From Pseudomonas chlororaphis (GTDB lineage Bacteria; Pseudomonadota; Gammaproteobacteria; Pseudomonadales; Pseudomonadaceae): a stretch of DNA of 64,000 nt. The stretch is from positions 310,001-374,000 of the forward strand of contig NZ_JSFK01000001.1 in NCBI RefSeq assembly GCF_000783395.1, in the 5' to 3' direction. Under the pieces are notes generated by a model. The model was not told where the DNA came from. It saw only the letters and a program-made list of their open reading frames with translations, and searched no databases. Of the stretch, positions 30,688 to 42,527 are shown in pieces. Position 1 is the first letter of the stretch, and every line of letters begins with the position of its first letter. The position numbers were made by a program, and so were the translations under genes.

Positions 30688-32214
<1,527 letters not shown>

Positions 32215-32433
32215 TCACAAAATCGAGCGAAACCCAGCAGGAATGGGCCTTCACGGCTTTTTGTTACAGTAAAAATAAGCGCCCTCTAAAACGCTGATTT
32301 ACCTGACTCTGAAGTCGGAAACACAGATTGATACTCGAGTGCAACCGTGCGTAGCGTTTCGGGTGATGTTGAGGGCGGTTTAGGCTAGAATGCACGGCCT
32401 CAAAGCACACCCCTTCCCGAGGCTGTCCCGAAG

Positions 32434-35400
32434 ATGTTGATCCTGCGCGGCGCTCCTGCCCTTTCTGCCTTTCGCCACAGCAAACTCCTTGAGCAACTGA
32501 GCCAGAAGGTTCCAGCTGTCAGTGGCCTGTATGCTGAATTCGCTCACTTCGCCGAAGTCACCGGCGTCCTGACCGGCGACGAACAGCAGGTGCTTGCGCG
32601 CCTTCTGAAGTACGGTCCAAGTGTTCCGGTTCAAGAGCCGACCGGTCGTCTGTTTCTGGTGTTGCCGCGTTTCGGCACCATCTCGCCATGGTCGAGCAAG
32701 GCCAGCGACATCGCCCGCAACTGCGGCCTGAGCAAGATCCAGCGTCTGGAGCGCGGTATCGCCTTCTACGTTGCCGGTCAGTTCAGCGAAGCCGAAGCCC
32801 AGCAGATTGCCGACGTGCTGCATGACCGCATGATCCAGATCGTGCTGGCCAACCTCGAACAGGCCGCCGGTCTGTTCAGCCACGCCGAGCCGAAGCCGCT
32901 GACCGCAATCGACATCCTCGGTGGTGGTCGCGCCGCGCTGGAAAAAGCCAACACCGAGCTGGGCCTGGCCCTGGCTGAAGACGAAATCGACTATCTGGTC
33001 GACGCCTTCAACGGCTTGAAGCGCAACCCGCACGACATCGAACTGATGATGTTCGCCCAGGCCAACTCCGAGCACTGCCGTCACAAGATCTTCAACGCCA
33101 GTTGGGATATTGACGGTGAGAATCAGGAAAAAAGCCTGTTCGGCATGATCAAGAACACCTACGTGATGCACAGCGAAGGCGTTCTGTCGGCCTATAAGGA
33201 CAACGCCTCGGTGATCGTCGGCAACGTTGCCGGCCGTTTCTTCCCGAATCCTGAAACCCGCCAGTACGGCGCGGTGCAGGAGCCGGTGCACATCCTGATG
33301 AAGGTTGAGACCCACAACCACCCGACCGCGATCGCTCCGTTCCCGGGCGCGTCGACCGGTTCCGGTGGCGAGATCCGTGACGAAGGTGCCACCGGCCGTG
33401 GCGCCAAGCCAAAAGCCGGCCTGACCGGTTTCACCGTGTCCAACCTGCAGATCCCAGGCTTCGAACAGCCGTGGGAAGTGCCGTACGGCAAGCCTGAGCG
33501 CATCGTTACCGCGCTGGACATCATGATCGAAGGCCCGCTCGGCGGCGCCGCGTTCAACAACGAATTCGGTCGTCCGGCCCTGACTGGCTACTTCCGTACC
33601 TTCGAACAGTCGATCACCACCCCGCACGGTGACGAAGTTCGTGGTTACCACAAGCCGATCATGCTCGCTGGCGGCATGGGCAACATCCGCGAAGAACACG
33701 TCAAGAAAGGCGAAATCGTCGTTGGCTCCAAGCTGATCGTGCTCGGCGGCCCGGCGATGCTCATCGGTCTGGGCGGAGGCGCGGCTTCCTCGATGGCCAC
33801 CGGCACCAGCTCGGCGGATCTCGACTTCGCTTCCGTACAGCGTGAAAACCCTGAAATGGAGCGTCGCTGCCAGGAAGTCATCGACCGTTGCTGGCAACTG
33901 GGTGACAAAAACCCGATCAGCTTCATCCACGACGTCGGCGCGGGCGGTCTGTCCAACGCTTTCCCGGAACTGGTCAACGACGGCGATCGCGGTGGCCGTT
34001 TCGAACTGCGCAACATTCCAAACGACGAGCCGGGTATGGCCCCGCACGAAATCTGGTCCAACGAATCCCAGGAACGTTACGTTCTGGCCGTCGGCCCGGA
34101 AGACTTCGAGCGCTTCCAGGCGATCTGCGAACGCGAGCGTTGCCCGTTTGCCGTAGTCGGTGAAGCCACCGCTGAACCACAACTGACCGTGACCGACAGC
34201 CACTTCGGCAACAACCCGGTGGACATGCCACTGGAAGTGTTGCTGGGCAAAGCCCCGCGCATGCACCGTTCGGTGGTTCGCGAAGCCGAGCTGGGCGATG
34301 ACTTCGATCCGTCGAACCTCGACATCAGCGAATCCATCGAGCGCGTTCTGCATCACCCGGCCGTGGCGAGCAAGAGCTTCCTGATCACCATCGGCGACCG
34401 CACCATCACCGGTCTCGTCGCCCGTGACCAAATGGTTGGCCCATGGCAGGTTCCGGTGGCCGACGTTGCCGTCACCGCCACCAGTTTCGACGTTTACACC
34501 GGTGAAGCGATGGCGATGGGCGAGCGCACTCCGCTGGCTCTGCTCGACGCTCCGGCGTCGGGCCGCATGGCCATCGGCGAAACCCTGACCAACATTGCCG
34601 CTTCGCGTATCAACAAGATTTCCGACATCAAACTGTCGGCGAACTGGATGTCCGCTGCCGGTCACCCGGGCGAAGACGCGCGTCTGTACGACACCGTGAA
34701 AGCGGTCGGTATGGAACTGTGCCCTGAGCTGGGCATCACCATTCCGGTGGGCAAGGACTCGATGTCCATGGCCACTCGCTGGAACGATAACGGCGAAGAA
34801 AAAACCGTGACCTCGCCGATGTCGCTGATCGTGACCGGTTTCGCGCCAGTGGCTGACATCCGTCAGACCCTGACCCCGGAACTGCGCATGGACAAGGGCA
34901 CCACCGACCTGATCCTGATCGACCTCGGTCGCGGTCAGAACCGTATGGGTGCTTCGATCCTTGCACAGGTACACGGCAAGCTCGGCAAACACGCGCCGGA
35001 CGTCGATGACGCCGAAGACCTGAAAGCCTTCTTCGCGGTGATCCAGGGCCTCAACGCCGACGGTCACCTGCTGGCTTACCACGACCGTTCCGACGGTGGT
35101 CTGCTGACCTCCGTGGTGGAAATGGCCTTCGCCGGCCACTGCGGTCTGAGCCTGAACCTCGACAGCGTTGCCGAATCCTCGGCGGAAATCGCTGCGATCC
35201 TGTTCAACGAAGAACTGGGTGCGGTGATCCAGGTTCGTCAGGACGCCACACCAGACATCCTCGCGCAGTTCAGCGCCGCCGGTCTGGGCGACTGCGTGTC
35301 GGTGATCGGTCAGCCGATCAACAATGGCCAGATCAACATCACCTTCAACGGTGACACCGTGTTCGAAGGCCAGCGTCGTCTGCTGCAACGTACCTGGGCT

Positions 35401-36330
35401 GAAACCAGCTACCAGATCCAGCGTCTGCGTGACAACGCCGACTGCGCCGAACAAGAGTTCGACGTGCTGCTGGAAGAAGACAACCCGGGCCTGAGCGTCA
35501 AGCTCAGCTACGACGTCAACCAGGACATCGCCGCGCCTTACATCAAGAAAGGCATCCGCCCTCAGGTTGCCGTGCTGCGTGAGCAGGGCGTCAACGGTCA
35601 GGTGGAAATGGCGGCGGCGTTCGACCGCGCCGGTTTCAACGCGATCGACGTGCACATGAGCGACATTCTCGCTGGCCGTGTCGACCTTAACGAGTTCAAA
35701 GGTCTGGTGGCCTGCGGTGGTTTCTCCTACGGCGACGTTCTCGGCGCCGGTGAGGGCTGGGCCAAGTCGGCGCTGTTCAACAGCCGCGCCCGCGATGCGT
35801 TCCAGGGCTTCTTCGAGCGTAACGACAGCTTCACCCTCGGCGTGTGCAACGGTTGCCAGATGATGTCCAACCTGCACGAGCTGATCCCGGGCAGCGAGTT
35901 CTGGCCGCACTTCGTGCGCAACCGCTCCGAGCAGTTCGAAGCGCGCGTGGCGATGGTGCAGATTCAGGAATCGAACTCGATCTTCCTGCAGGGCATGGCC
36001 GGTTCGCGTATGCCGATCGCCATTGCTCACGGTGAAGGTCACGCCGAGTTCTCCAGCGAAGAGGCACTGCTGGAAGCCGATCTGTCGGGTTGCGTGGCGA
36101 TGCGTTTTGTCGACAACCATGGCAAGGTCACCGAGCGTTATCCGGCCAACCCGAACGGCTCGCCGCGCGGGATTACCGGTCTCACCAGCCGTGATGGCCG
36201 TGTGACGATCATGATGCCGCACCCGGAGCGTGTGTTCCGTGCCGTGCAGAACTCGTGGCGTTCGGAAGACTGGAACGAAGATGCACCGTGGATGCGCATG
36301 TTCCGTAACGCGCGCGTCTGGGTTAACTAA
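32434..36330 (+). CDS. purL: Phosphoribosylformylglycinamidine synthase
   Basis: A 1298-residue single-chain enzyme converting FGAR to FGAM with ATP and glutamine, the fourth step of purine synthesis. In order: an N-terminal substrate-channel domain, a linker, two AIRS-like halves (the N-terminal half holds [16 protein letters not shown]), and a C-terminal class I glutaminase with nucleophile Cys in GVCNGCQMM (~1137) and the His/Glu of MPHPERVFR near the end. The length is that of the large gammaproteobacterial PurL. A -10-like TAGAAT lies ~45 bases upstream. Confidence 0.97.
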   Translation: MLILRGAPALSAFRHSKLLEQLSQKVPAVSGLYAEFAHFAEVTGVLTGDEQQVLARLLKYGPSVPVQEPTGRLFLVLPRFGTISPWSSKASDIARNCGLSKIQRLERGIAFYVAGQFSEAEAQQIADVLHDRMIQIVLANLEQAAGLFSHAEPKPLTAIDILGGGRAALEKANTELGLALAEDEIDYLVDAFNGLKRNPHDIELMMFAQANSEHCRHKIFNASWDIDGENQEKSLFGMIKNTYVMHSEGVLSAYKDNASVIVGNVAGRFFPNPETRQYGAVQEPVHILMKVETHNHPTAIAPFPGASTGSGGEIRDEGATGRGAKPKAGLTGFTVSNLQIPGFEQPWEVPYGKPERIVTALDIMIEGPLGGAAFNNEFGRPALTGYFRTFEQSITTPHGDEVRGYHKPIMLAGGMGNIREEHVKKGEIVVGSKLIVLGGPAMLIGLGGGAASSMATGTSSADLDFASVQRENPEMERRCQEVIDRCWQLGDKNPISFIHDVGAGGLSNAFPELVNDGDRGGRFELRNIPNDEPGMAPHEIWSNESQERYVLAVGPEDFERFQAICERERCPFAVVGEATAEPQLTVTDSHFGNNPVDMPLEVLLGKAPRMHRSVVREAELGDDFDPSNLDISESIERVLHHPAVASKSFLITIGDRTITGLVARDQMVGPWQVPVADVAVTATSFDVYTGEAMAMGERTPLALLDAPASGRMAIGETLTNIAASRINKISDIKLSANWMSAAGHPGEDARLYDTVKAVGMELCPELGITIPVGKDSMSMATRWNDNGEEKTVTSPMSLIVTGFAPVADIRQTLTPELRMDKGTTDLILIDLGRGQNRMGASILAQVHGKLGKHAPDVDDAEDLKAFFAVIQGLNADGHLLAYHDRSDGGLLTSVVEMAFAGHCGLSLNLDSVAESSAEIAAILFNEELGAVIQVRQDATPDILAQFSAAGLGDCVSVIGQPINNGQINITFNGDTVFEGQRRLLQRTWAETSYQIQRLRDNADCAEQEFDVLLEEDNPGLSVKLSYDVNQDIAAPYIKKGIRPQVAVLREQGVNGQVEMAAAFDRAGFNAIDVHMSDILAGRVDLNEFKGLVACGGFSYGDVLGAGEGWAKSALFNSRARDAFQGFFERNDSFTLGVCNGCQMMSNLHELIPGSEFWPHFVRNRSEQFEARVAMVQIQESNSIFLQGMAGSRMPIAIAHGEGHAEFSSEEALLEADLSGCVAMRFVDNHGKVTERYPANPNGSPRGITGLTSRDGRVTIMMPHPERVFRAVQNSWRSEDWNEDAPWMRMFRNARVWVN

Positions 36331-36335
36331 GGCCT

Positions 36336-36647
36336 GTGTACAAGCTCGCTTTTTTTGTTCCCGACAGTCATGTCGAGGTGGTCAAAGGGGCTGTGTTCGC
36401 TGCCGGTGGCGGGCGAATCGGTGACTATGACCACTGTGCCTGGCAGGTGCTCGGTCTGGGCCAGTTTCGACCTTTGGACGGCAGTCAGCCGTTTATTGGA
36501 GAGGCGGGGCAGATCGAGCGGGTTGAGGAATGGAAGGTTGAGCTTGTGGTGGCGGATGAGTTGATCGTTGCCGTTGTGGCGGCGTTGAAGCTGAGTCACC
36601 CGTATGAGACACCGGCTTATGAGGTGTGGCGGCTGGAAGATTTCTGA
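36336..36647 (+). CDS. YqfO/NIF3-like small protein
   Basis: A 103-residue protein with a GTG start, five bases after purL. It resembles the CutA/PII-like insert domain of YqfO (NIF3 family): YKLAFFVPDSHVEVVKGAVFAAG at the start and LSHPYETPAYEVW at the end, the latter containing the conserved HPYETP motif. It stands alone without the metal-binding NIF3 halves. Function is unknown; stand-alone copies beside purL are known in Pseudomonas. A terminator follows. Confidence 0.85.
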   Translation: MYKLAFFVPDSHVEVVKGAVFAAGGGRIGDYDHCAWQVLGLGQFRPLDGSQPFIGEAGQIERVEEWKVELVVADELIVAVVAALKLSHPYETPAYEVWRLEDF

Positions 36648-36670
36648 TCTTTTTTGCGGCTGGAACAGGA

Positions 36671-36704
36671 AACCCGCTGAGAGTGATCTCAGCGGGTTTT
36701 TTGT
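36671..36704 (+). terminator. Terminator after purL-yqfO unit
   Basis: AACCCGCTGAGA pairs with TCTCAGCGGGTT (12 bp) around GTGA, ending in TTTTTTGTTG. In the other direction it lies just past the toxin-like gene and may serve it too. Confidence 0.9.
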
Positions 36705-36716
36705 TGCGGGTAACGT

Positions 36717-39700
36717 TTATCCGACAGCCGTCAAACTCTGTTCTTCTTTAAGCATTTCGATGAGCGCCTGCAGATACTTGAAACGGCGGTCTTTCTTGCC
36801 CCATCGATCAATGTAAAACAAGCCTTTGTCATCCACCTGGATCGGCGAGGTGACGATGTCGCCGCTTTTTGACTTGTGCACCAGTCGGGTTTCGGTCGTG
36901 CTGGGGCGCTCGATCAAGAAGTGTCCGGGTTGGGTCAACTTGCTCCGATCGGGAGATACGATCGGCCCGGGCCTGCTGGTTCCGGGAATAGCGACTTCCA
37001 TCGTGAAATCGGCGCGTAAAGCCCGGGTAGCAGGACTGGCTGCAGGCTCCGTGACTTCCCATACCCCGCGACGGATACCGCCGGCCAGTTCAGGTGAGGT
37101 ATCACGGACATGGACGCCCACGGCCCCGAGTGTCTCGGCCAGGCCAGGCACGCCAAGGTTGTAATTGGTGTGTGCACTGCCAATCAGGGCGATCCATTTG
37201 TGTGGCCCGTTTGCCAGTTGATCAGCCTCGATGACTTGGGTAGCGAAATAGCTGAACATCTCGTTTCGTGACAGGTCCGGGTCGTTCAAACCTTTGAGAT
37301 GGTAGCTGGCGGTGCAATCGAGCGCCCTGATACGCACTTTGTATTTGGCGGCGGCCTGAACCACCGCTGTATAGGTATCGTTACCGATGTAGAAAGGCAT
37401 GTGGCCGCTGTCCTGTTCCCTCAGGAAGGTTTTGAGTCGCTCGGGCATACGCTGGGTGCGATAAAAAAGATCCAGTTCGATCTGGTGCAGATCGGTCATC
37501 AGGTGCTCCATGTACAGCGTTTCGTACCCGGCCTTCTTCAGATCTTTCATGTAGGCTTTGAGCAGCGCCTTGCTTGATACGTGGGCATGCCCCTCACCGA
37601 TCAACAGGTTCAAGCCATTGTCGGCCATTTGTTTTGAAAACACGGTGAAATCGCTGCCATCGACAACCTGTGGCAACGTGACGGCAGGTGGTGGCGTAAA
37701 GTCGGTGAAAGCGTCTCTCGCCACCTTCTCCAAACGTGCACGGCTGGCCATAAAGGCATCGTATGCCTCCCCCTGCGCTTTTCCAGGCGGACGGTAGCGG
37801 GGGTCCAGTGAGTAGCGCTCCCTGCGCAGTTGAACAATATCGTCACGCACCGACGTCGGTACGTCGAATTCACTGAAGTGCGAGGTGCCGGGGCCTGCAG
37901 TCTCTGGTGGTTGAGGTAATGCCTGACGGATCTTGTGTGACGTGGGCAGTGCCACATGATAATCGCCCTTGGCCGCTGTATCGCCGGCGATATTGCCAGG
38001 TGTATCCACGCCGATGCGTGCTGGCTGACCCGGCGCGAGATCCTCGATGCGGACAGCGACGGCGTCGTGCAGGTCGGCCAGCCCCGGCGTGCTTTCAAAC
38101 GTGGTCATACGAGTCTGTTCAGTCAGGGCGATCCAGCGCTCTTCAGGTGCATCGGCAATATCGGCGGCAAGGGTCTTGGACGAGTAGAAATTTCTGATTT
38201 CGTTACCACGGGGGGTCAAGGGCGAGACGTCGGCCAGCAGCAGGGCGCTGTCCATCTCGTAACTGGTAGACGCGTCCAGTGCTTTGACTTTCAAACCCTT
38301 CTCCCGAGCCGTGCGCACCAGGGCCACGTAAGAGAATGGCGCGTCGGGTCCGTGGCCCAGGGCCTTATCGACGGCTTTCAGATGGCGTTTGATGTGGCGC
38401 CAGGATTTACCCTTGTTGAATTTTTCCAGTTTGAGATGGAAGACGTCACCCGGTAGATATTCGACATAGATGCGCTTGAAGCCACTGTCGACCAGCGCAT
38501 CCATATGGGTGATCAGGGTCTGTTTGCTGGCGGTGGATTCTGGCAGCGCACCGATGACCAGATTTTTGCCGGCAAACGTGTCGCTCGCGATCAATTGTGG
38601 AAATGTCGTGCCGGGCTCGACGACAGGTACGCTGCCGCGCGCGGGCAAACGCATGCCGGCAAAGTGAAGCCCTGCATCCCGGGTCAGTTGTTCGACCTTT
38701 TCCAGGTAGACCTTGCGAGTGGAGGCCAGTTGTTCGATCACTCCGACGATTGCCAATTGCGGCGAGTCGCCCACGTAATCCTGGCTGCGCATGAGGATGT
38801 CTTCTCTGGTTTGCGGGTTCATCATCGTCTCGATACGGTCCCGGTATTTGGGCGGCATGCCATAGTCCTTGTGCGGGCCGGGCGTCTCTTGCACTTGCTC
38901 GTATTTCGGCGCACCGCCGGAAATGCCACTGCGCACCATCACACCGTCGGAGTTGGGTTCGGCCAGAATGGCGGTCGATAAAAATCTGCCGGTTTCAGGG
39001 TCGCGGCGATGCAGCAAATATCGACCGATGGCGTCGGTCTTGTTTGATGCCCATAGGGACTGGCCTCTGTAGACCACCGGGCGCATGTCCGACGTCAGCG
39101 GGTTGGGCTCAAGTTGATCAACCAGGGTCATGACACGCGCTTGTTCTTTGCCGACGCTGCCGGTACTGCCGGTACTGCCGGTACTGCCGGTACTGCCGAT
39201 GGTGTCGACGCTGGTGGTGCTGGTGCTGGTACTGTCCACGCTGCCGGCGCTCAGGCGTAAACGACGGTTGACGGGGTTGAGCGAGCGCAGGGCGGGACGC
39301 AAGTCGGTCAGCACCGCGCCTGCACTGTTGAACAGATAACCGAGAAAATGTTTGAACGCTTCGCTGTTTTCACCCTGTCGATAGGCGTGCAGGGCGAGCA
39401 TGCCGTCCTTGAATGCCAGCAGCAGACCGGTGCTCAGGCTTAGCAGTGGAAACGGCGCAGTGGCGATGGCGGTCAACCATTCGACACACATCCAGGCCAG
39501 GCCAGAGATCATCTCTATTCGGCTGGTTGTGGTGGCCTGAACATCGTCGATCTTGCGCTGCAATTTCATGTTGTATACACCCTGGCGCAGGTCGCTGACG
39601 GGCACCACCGCGTGGGTCGAGTCGTAACGCGCAGGGCTGGGCGTGGTTCTGTTGAGGTCCTTGGGCAGGTTTTTTCTGACGTCTTCGAGGAACACTCGAA

Positions 39701-42527
39701 TTCTGCTCTGGGAGGCAACGCCCACTCGCCGGGTGAAGTATTCGACCATGCCGTCCTGCTGCTTGAGCAGGTAATTGAACAGTCTGGCTTCGCGAAAGCC
39801 GACGCCATCGGGGGCGCCGGGGGTGTAGAGCAGCACCGGGTGCTTTTCATGGCTGAACAGCCAGTTGTCGAGCACCCATTCACCGTCGATCAGCAGTCGG
39901 TGGATCGGATAGTTTTTTTGCCTTTGCTGCGATGGGTCACCCATGCTGTCGATGCTTTGCTCGAGCCAGGTCAGGTCGCTGCTGGCGATATGACCTTGCA
40001 GACAGCATTCCAGCGCCGCGCTTTTCATCTGGCGCTGGGTAATGGCCAGCGTGGTGTTGCGCCTGAAATCGTAGCCCTCACTGGCAGGGCTTTGCAGATC
40101 GCTTTTGACCTTGGCGGTGTATTGTTCGCCGATCCAGACCCCGGTGACTGAGCGCGCAACATTCTGCGCAGTCAGATTGCTGATATCGATCCCTGGCGGA
40201 CCCTTGAAGCGTGCTGAACGGGAAAATTTTTCATCGAGAAATCCGACGCCGTCGGCATACCCGTCGCGGAACAACCGGGTATAACTCAAAGGCGCCGGTG
40301 TCCACGAGCGTACGAGGGAGAAGGGCGAGTAGGCCCATACGGTATCCGGATCCACATCATTGGCCGGGCGCTTGAGCAATTGATTCAGGCTCTTTTTTGC
40401 TTGTTCATGCAGGAACGCTTCAAACGTCGGGAAGCGGCTATCCGCTAGCTTGTGTTTGTCGAATGCCTGCAACGCGCCTTCGGCCTCTTCGGTCAGTGTC
40501 GACAGCTTTCTGCGGTTGGCTGCGGTGGTCGAGCGATACCACGTTGGAGTGCTGAAGTCATAGTCGTCGACCCGCGTGGCCAGCACGTGATCCGCCATCG
40601 CCCGCAGGCAGACGACATGATTACCGGTGTTTTCGAAGGTGACCTTTTTATGCTCCTGATCCTCAGGCTTGAGACTGAGGCCGGAGAGCACTTTGTGCAG
40701 GCTTTGGTGAAAACGCATCGGTGCACGGCTGATCAGGTACCCGGCCATGCTGTTGGCGTCATCGCTGTGCCCGGCCCAACCCAGAATATGCGTCTGGCAT
40801 TCGAGCTCGCTGGTGAATGCCTGGAACTGTCGTTCTCGCGGTGCTTGTGGCGTGCAGAGCAAGACACGGGTGATGGCGCCCATGCTGTTGCTTTGACGCA
40901 GTACCCACAAATCCTGCAGTTGTGCGCCGTGCAAGGACAGCGTCGCAGCACTCAAGCGTGAGTCGCTGCCGCTGCGCAGATTGCGGATCAGTTGCAGGTC
41001 ACTGTCGAGCAGGTGGCCTTGCAGCACTGCCGAATACGCCAGCGCGAGGATCCGTTGGTCCAGCATGTGTTCGATGGCGGGTTTGATGGCAGTCCGTGCG
41101 TGCATGTCTTTCTGCAGGTGGTTGAAGTCGACGCGAGGCTGCAATGTCAGCGCTTGCTCGACCAGCCAGGCCGGCGTCACGTCTACGTACGCCTCGGGCA
41201 ACGGCGCATCGTTGTAGGTCAGCGTGGTATGACTGAGAAACGCCGAACCCGCCAGTTCATCGCCGGTATGTGGCCCGCGCAAGGACAGATCGAGCAGATT
41301 GCGCTGGTGCTCGAAGACACCGTACCCGGCGACCCGACGTTGCGTGCTGAGTTGCAGGTTTTGTGGTTCCAGATCATCGATTTCCAAGTCGTCGCTGAGG
41401 CGCTCAAGCCACTGCTGCCGGGCCAACGCCATCAGGCTGGCCGCCGGTCCCATCAGCTCGAGCAGCTTTTGCCGTGCCTGATGATAGTTGCCGGTCAACT
41501 GCGCCAGTTCGGTCTGCTTCGTTGCGCTGGCGCTGCGATACCAATCAGGAGCACTGTTGCGAAGGTGGCGTTCGAACAAGGTCTGCGCTTTCAATTCCAG
41601 GCGCTGCGTGAGATCCGACAGTGCGGTGGTGATGGCTCGATCGAGGGCCACGAGCAATCGGGAAGCGTCATGTTGCGGATTGTCGTCGAAGCTCAATGCG
41701 CGCTCGATATCCTGCGTGCGTTTATCGATAAGCACATCGTAAATATGTTCAAACAAGGGCTTGCTGTCGATCGGCGACAGTTGCAGCGGCCAGATCCCGG
41801 CTGCGCCGACGTTGTGATAACGCGTCGGCAGCATTTGCATGAATCCGTCAGGGCCGTTGGCGTGTTTGAAGTCATCGAGCAGTCGGGTATCGAGATCTGC
41901 CAGCGAGTCGAAGTACTCGATACCTCTTGCCGGCGTGAACAACACTGCATATCCGACGCTTTGATCGGTCAGCAGGTCGCTGACCCGGTGGCTGTCTTTT
42001 TCAGTGACGACAAAAGCGCCCGCCAGCTCGACGGTGACGCCCTGGTAGCTGAACTGCAGAGCGTACATGGCCGGACGCAACATCGGCCCCAATGCTGTTT
42101 TTTCCAGCAGCGCACCGGCCTCCGGCGCCAGCAGGCGATCCTTGACGGCCTGTCGTGCCTCGTGGCCGACGGCGGTGAAGCCGGCGTCGTACTTCAAGAA
42201 GGTTTTGGCGGGTTTGCCATCGATCCGATCGCTAAGATCCATGTTGATCAATTGCGTATCGAGCTTGATTTTCAGTGTCGCGATCAGCTTCTTTCCTTCG
42301 TCGCTGTGCAGGTCAGTGGTTTCGAGCGCCTGATAAAGCTCGCGACTACGCTGCAGGAAGTTCTGGCGGTAAGTTTTCAGCTGTTCGTTCAGGCGTTTCA
42401 GGTAGGCCTGCTCGGCCGTCGGTGAATGTTCAGGCAGCAGCGGGGTTTCGATCTTGAAAAGATGATGGCCGATCTGATTGAGATCGTTACTGATCTCGGC
42501 GGGCGTGGGGAGAGTGGAAGTGCTCAT
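36717..42527 (-). CDS. Giant toxin-like protein, dermonecrotic-toxin-domain (DUF6543) class with tandem TIKI/ChaN-like C-terminal domains
   Basis: A 1936-residue protein with no signal peptide. The ATG at 42527 is chosen because GGAGG lies eight bases upstream; an in-frame ATG at 42566 is less good. What I see: (1) three diverged repeats of ~350 residues, each with a VLLYTPGAP-like box (near 194, 556, 898), resembling the DUF6543 dermonecrotic-toxin N-terminal domain; (2) a hydrophobic stretch ~1005-1066 that could insert in a membrane; (3) a Gly-Ser-Thr linker near 1110; (4) two related C-terminal domains (~1320-1490 and ~1635-1800). The second carries GEGHAH, MEHL and GSAHT, as in TIKI/EreA/ChaN-like enzymes and the PMT C2 domain; the first has lost these residues. 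Likely a polymorphic toxin or effector delivered to other cells; target, route and immunity are unknown. No neighbour looks like an immunity gene. Confidence 0.8.
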   Translation of the reverse strand: MSTSTLPTPAEISNDLNQIGHHLFKIETPLLPEHSPTAEQAYLKRLNEQLKTYRQNFLQRSRELYQALETTDLHSDEGKKLIATLKIKLDTQLINMDLSDRIDGKPAKTFLKYDAGFTAVGHEARQAVKDRLLAPEAGALLEKTALGPMLRPAMYALQFSYQGVTVELAGAFVVTEKDSHRVSDLLTDQSVGYAVLFTPARGIEYFDSLADLDTRLLDDFKHANGPDGFMQMLPTRYHNVGAAGIWPLQLSPIDSKPLFEHIYDVLIDKRTQDIERALSFDDNPQHDASRLLVALDRAITTALSDLTQRLELKAQTLFERHLRNSAPDWYRSASATKQTELAQLTGNYHQARQKLLELMGPAASLMALARQQWLERLSDDLEIDDLEPQNLQLSTQRRVAGYGVFEHQRNLLDLSLRGPHTGDELAGSAFLSHTTLTYNDAPLPEAYVDVTPAWLVEQALTLQPRVDFNHLQKDMHARTAIKPAIEHMLDQRILALAYSAVLQGHLLDSDLQLIRNLRSGSDSRLSAATLSLHGAQLQDLWVLRQSNSMGAITRVLLCTPQAPRERQFQAFTSELECQTHILGWAGHSDDANSMAGYLISRAPMRFHQSLHKVLSGLSLKPEDQEHKKVTFENTGNHVVCLRAMADHVLATRVDDYDFSTPTWYRSTTAANRRKLSTLTEEAEGALQAFDKHKLADSRFPTFEAFLHEQAKKSLNQLLKRPANDVDPDTVWAYSPFSLVRSWTPAPLSYTRLFRDGYADGVGFLDEKFSRSARFKGPPGIDISNLTAQNVARSVTGVWIGEQYTAKVKSDLQSPASEGYDFRRNTTLAITQRQMKSAALECCLQGHIASSDLTWLEQSIDSMGDPSQQRQKNYPIHRLLIDGEWVLDNWLFSHEKHPVLLYTPGAPDGVGFREARLFNYLLKQQDGMVEYFTRRVGVASQSRIRVFLEDVRKNLPKDLNRTTPSPARYDSTHAVVPVSDLRQGVYNMKLQRKIDDVQATTTSRIEMISGLAWMCVEWLTAIATAPFPLLSLSTGLLLAFKDGMLALHAYRQGENSEAFKHFLGYLFNSAGAVLTDLRPALRSLNPVNRRLRLSAGSVDSTSTSTTSVDTIGSTGSTGSTGSTGSVGKEQARVMTLVDQLEPNPLTSDMRPVVYRGQSLWASNKTDAIGRYLLHRRDPETGRFLSTAILAEPNSDGVMVRSGISGGAPKYEQVQETPGPHKDYGMPPKYRDRIETMMNPQTREDILMRSQDYVGDSPQLAIVGVIEQLASTRKVYLEKVEQLTRDAGLHFAGMRLPARGSVPVVEPGTTFPQLIASDTFAGKNLVIGALPESTASKQTLITHMDALVDSGFKRIYVEYLPGDVFHLKLEKFNKGKSWRHIKRHLKAVDKALGHGPDAPFSYVALVRTAREKGLKVKALDASTSYEMDSALLLADVSPLTPRGNEIRNFYSSKTLAADIADAPEERWIALTEQTRMTTFESTPGLADLHDAVAVRIEDLAPGQPARIGVDTPGNIAGDTAAKGDYHVALPTSHKIRQALPQPPETAGPGTSHFSEFDVPTSVRDDIVQLRRERYSLDPRYRPPGKAQGEAYDAFMASRARLEKVARDAFTDFTPPPAVTLPQVVDGSDFTVFSKQMADNGLNLLIGEGHAHVSSKALLKAYMKDLKKAGYETLYMEHLMTDLHQIELDLFYRTQRMPERLKTFLREQDSGHMPFYIGNDTYTAVVQAAAKYKVRIRALDCTASYHLKGLNDPDLSRNEMFSYFATQVIEADQLANGPHKWIALIGSAHTNYNLGVPGLAETLGAVGVHVRDTSPELAGGIRRGVWEVTEPAASPATRALRADFTMEVAIPGTSRPGPIVSPDRSKLTQPGHFLIERPSTTETRLVHKSKSGDIVTSPIQVDDKGLFYIDRWGKKDRRFKYLQALIEMLKEEQSLTAVG
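39157..39198 (-). repeat. 9-bp tandem repeat inside the toxin-like gene
   Basis: Four perfect copies of CTGCCGGTA plus a partial fifth. They encode repeated Gly-Ser-Thr on the minus strand. Unit length is a multiple of three, so copy-number change would keep frame. Confidence 0.92.

Noticed and set aside
32380..36222. A 1280-codon open frame on the minus strand opposite purL
   Set aside because: It is the mirror frame of purL; high-GC third positions keep the antisense frame open. Its translation has no recognisable domain.
39157..39198. Short regular repeats as a CRISPR array
   Set aside because: The unit is 9 bp with no spacers and lies inside a coding frame.
40992..42425. A 477-codon plus-strand frame opposite the toxin-like gene (possible immunity gene)
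   Set aside because: Considered as an overlapping immunity gene, but the translation is Gln/Arg/Val-rich in the way of other shadows here, with no membrane span or ribosome site.
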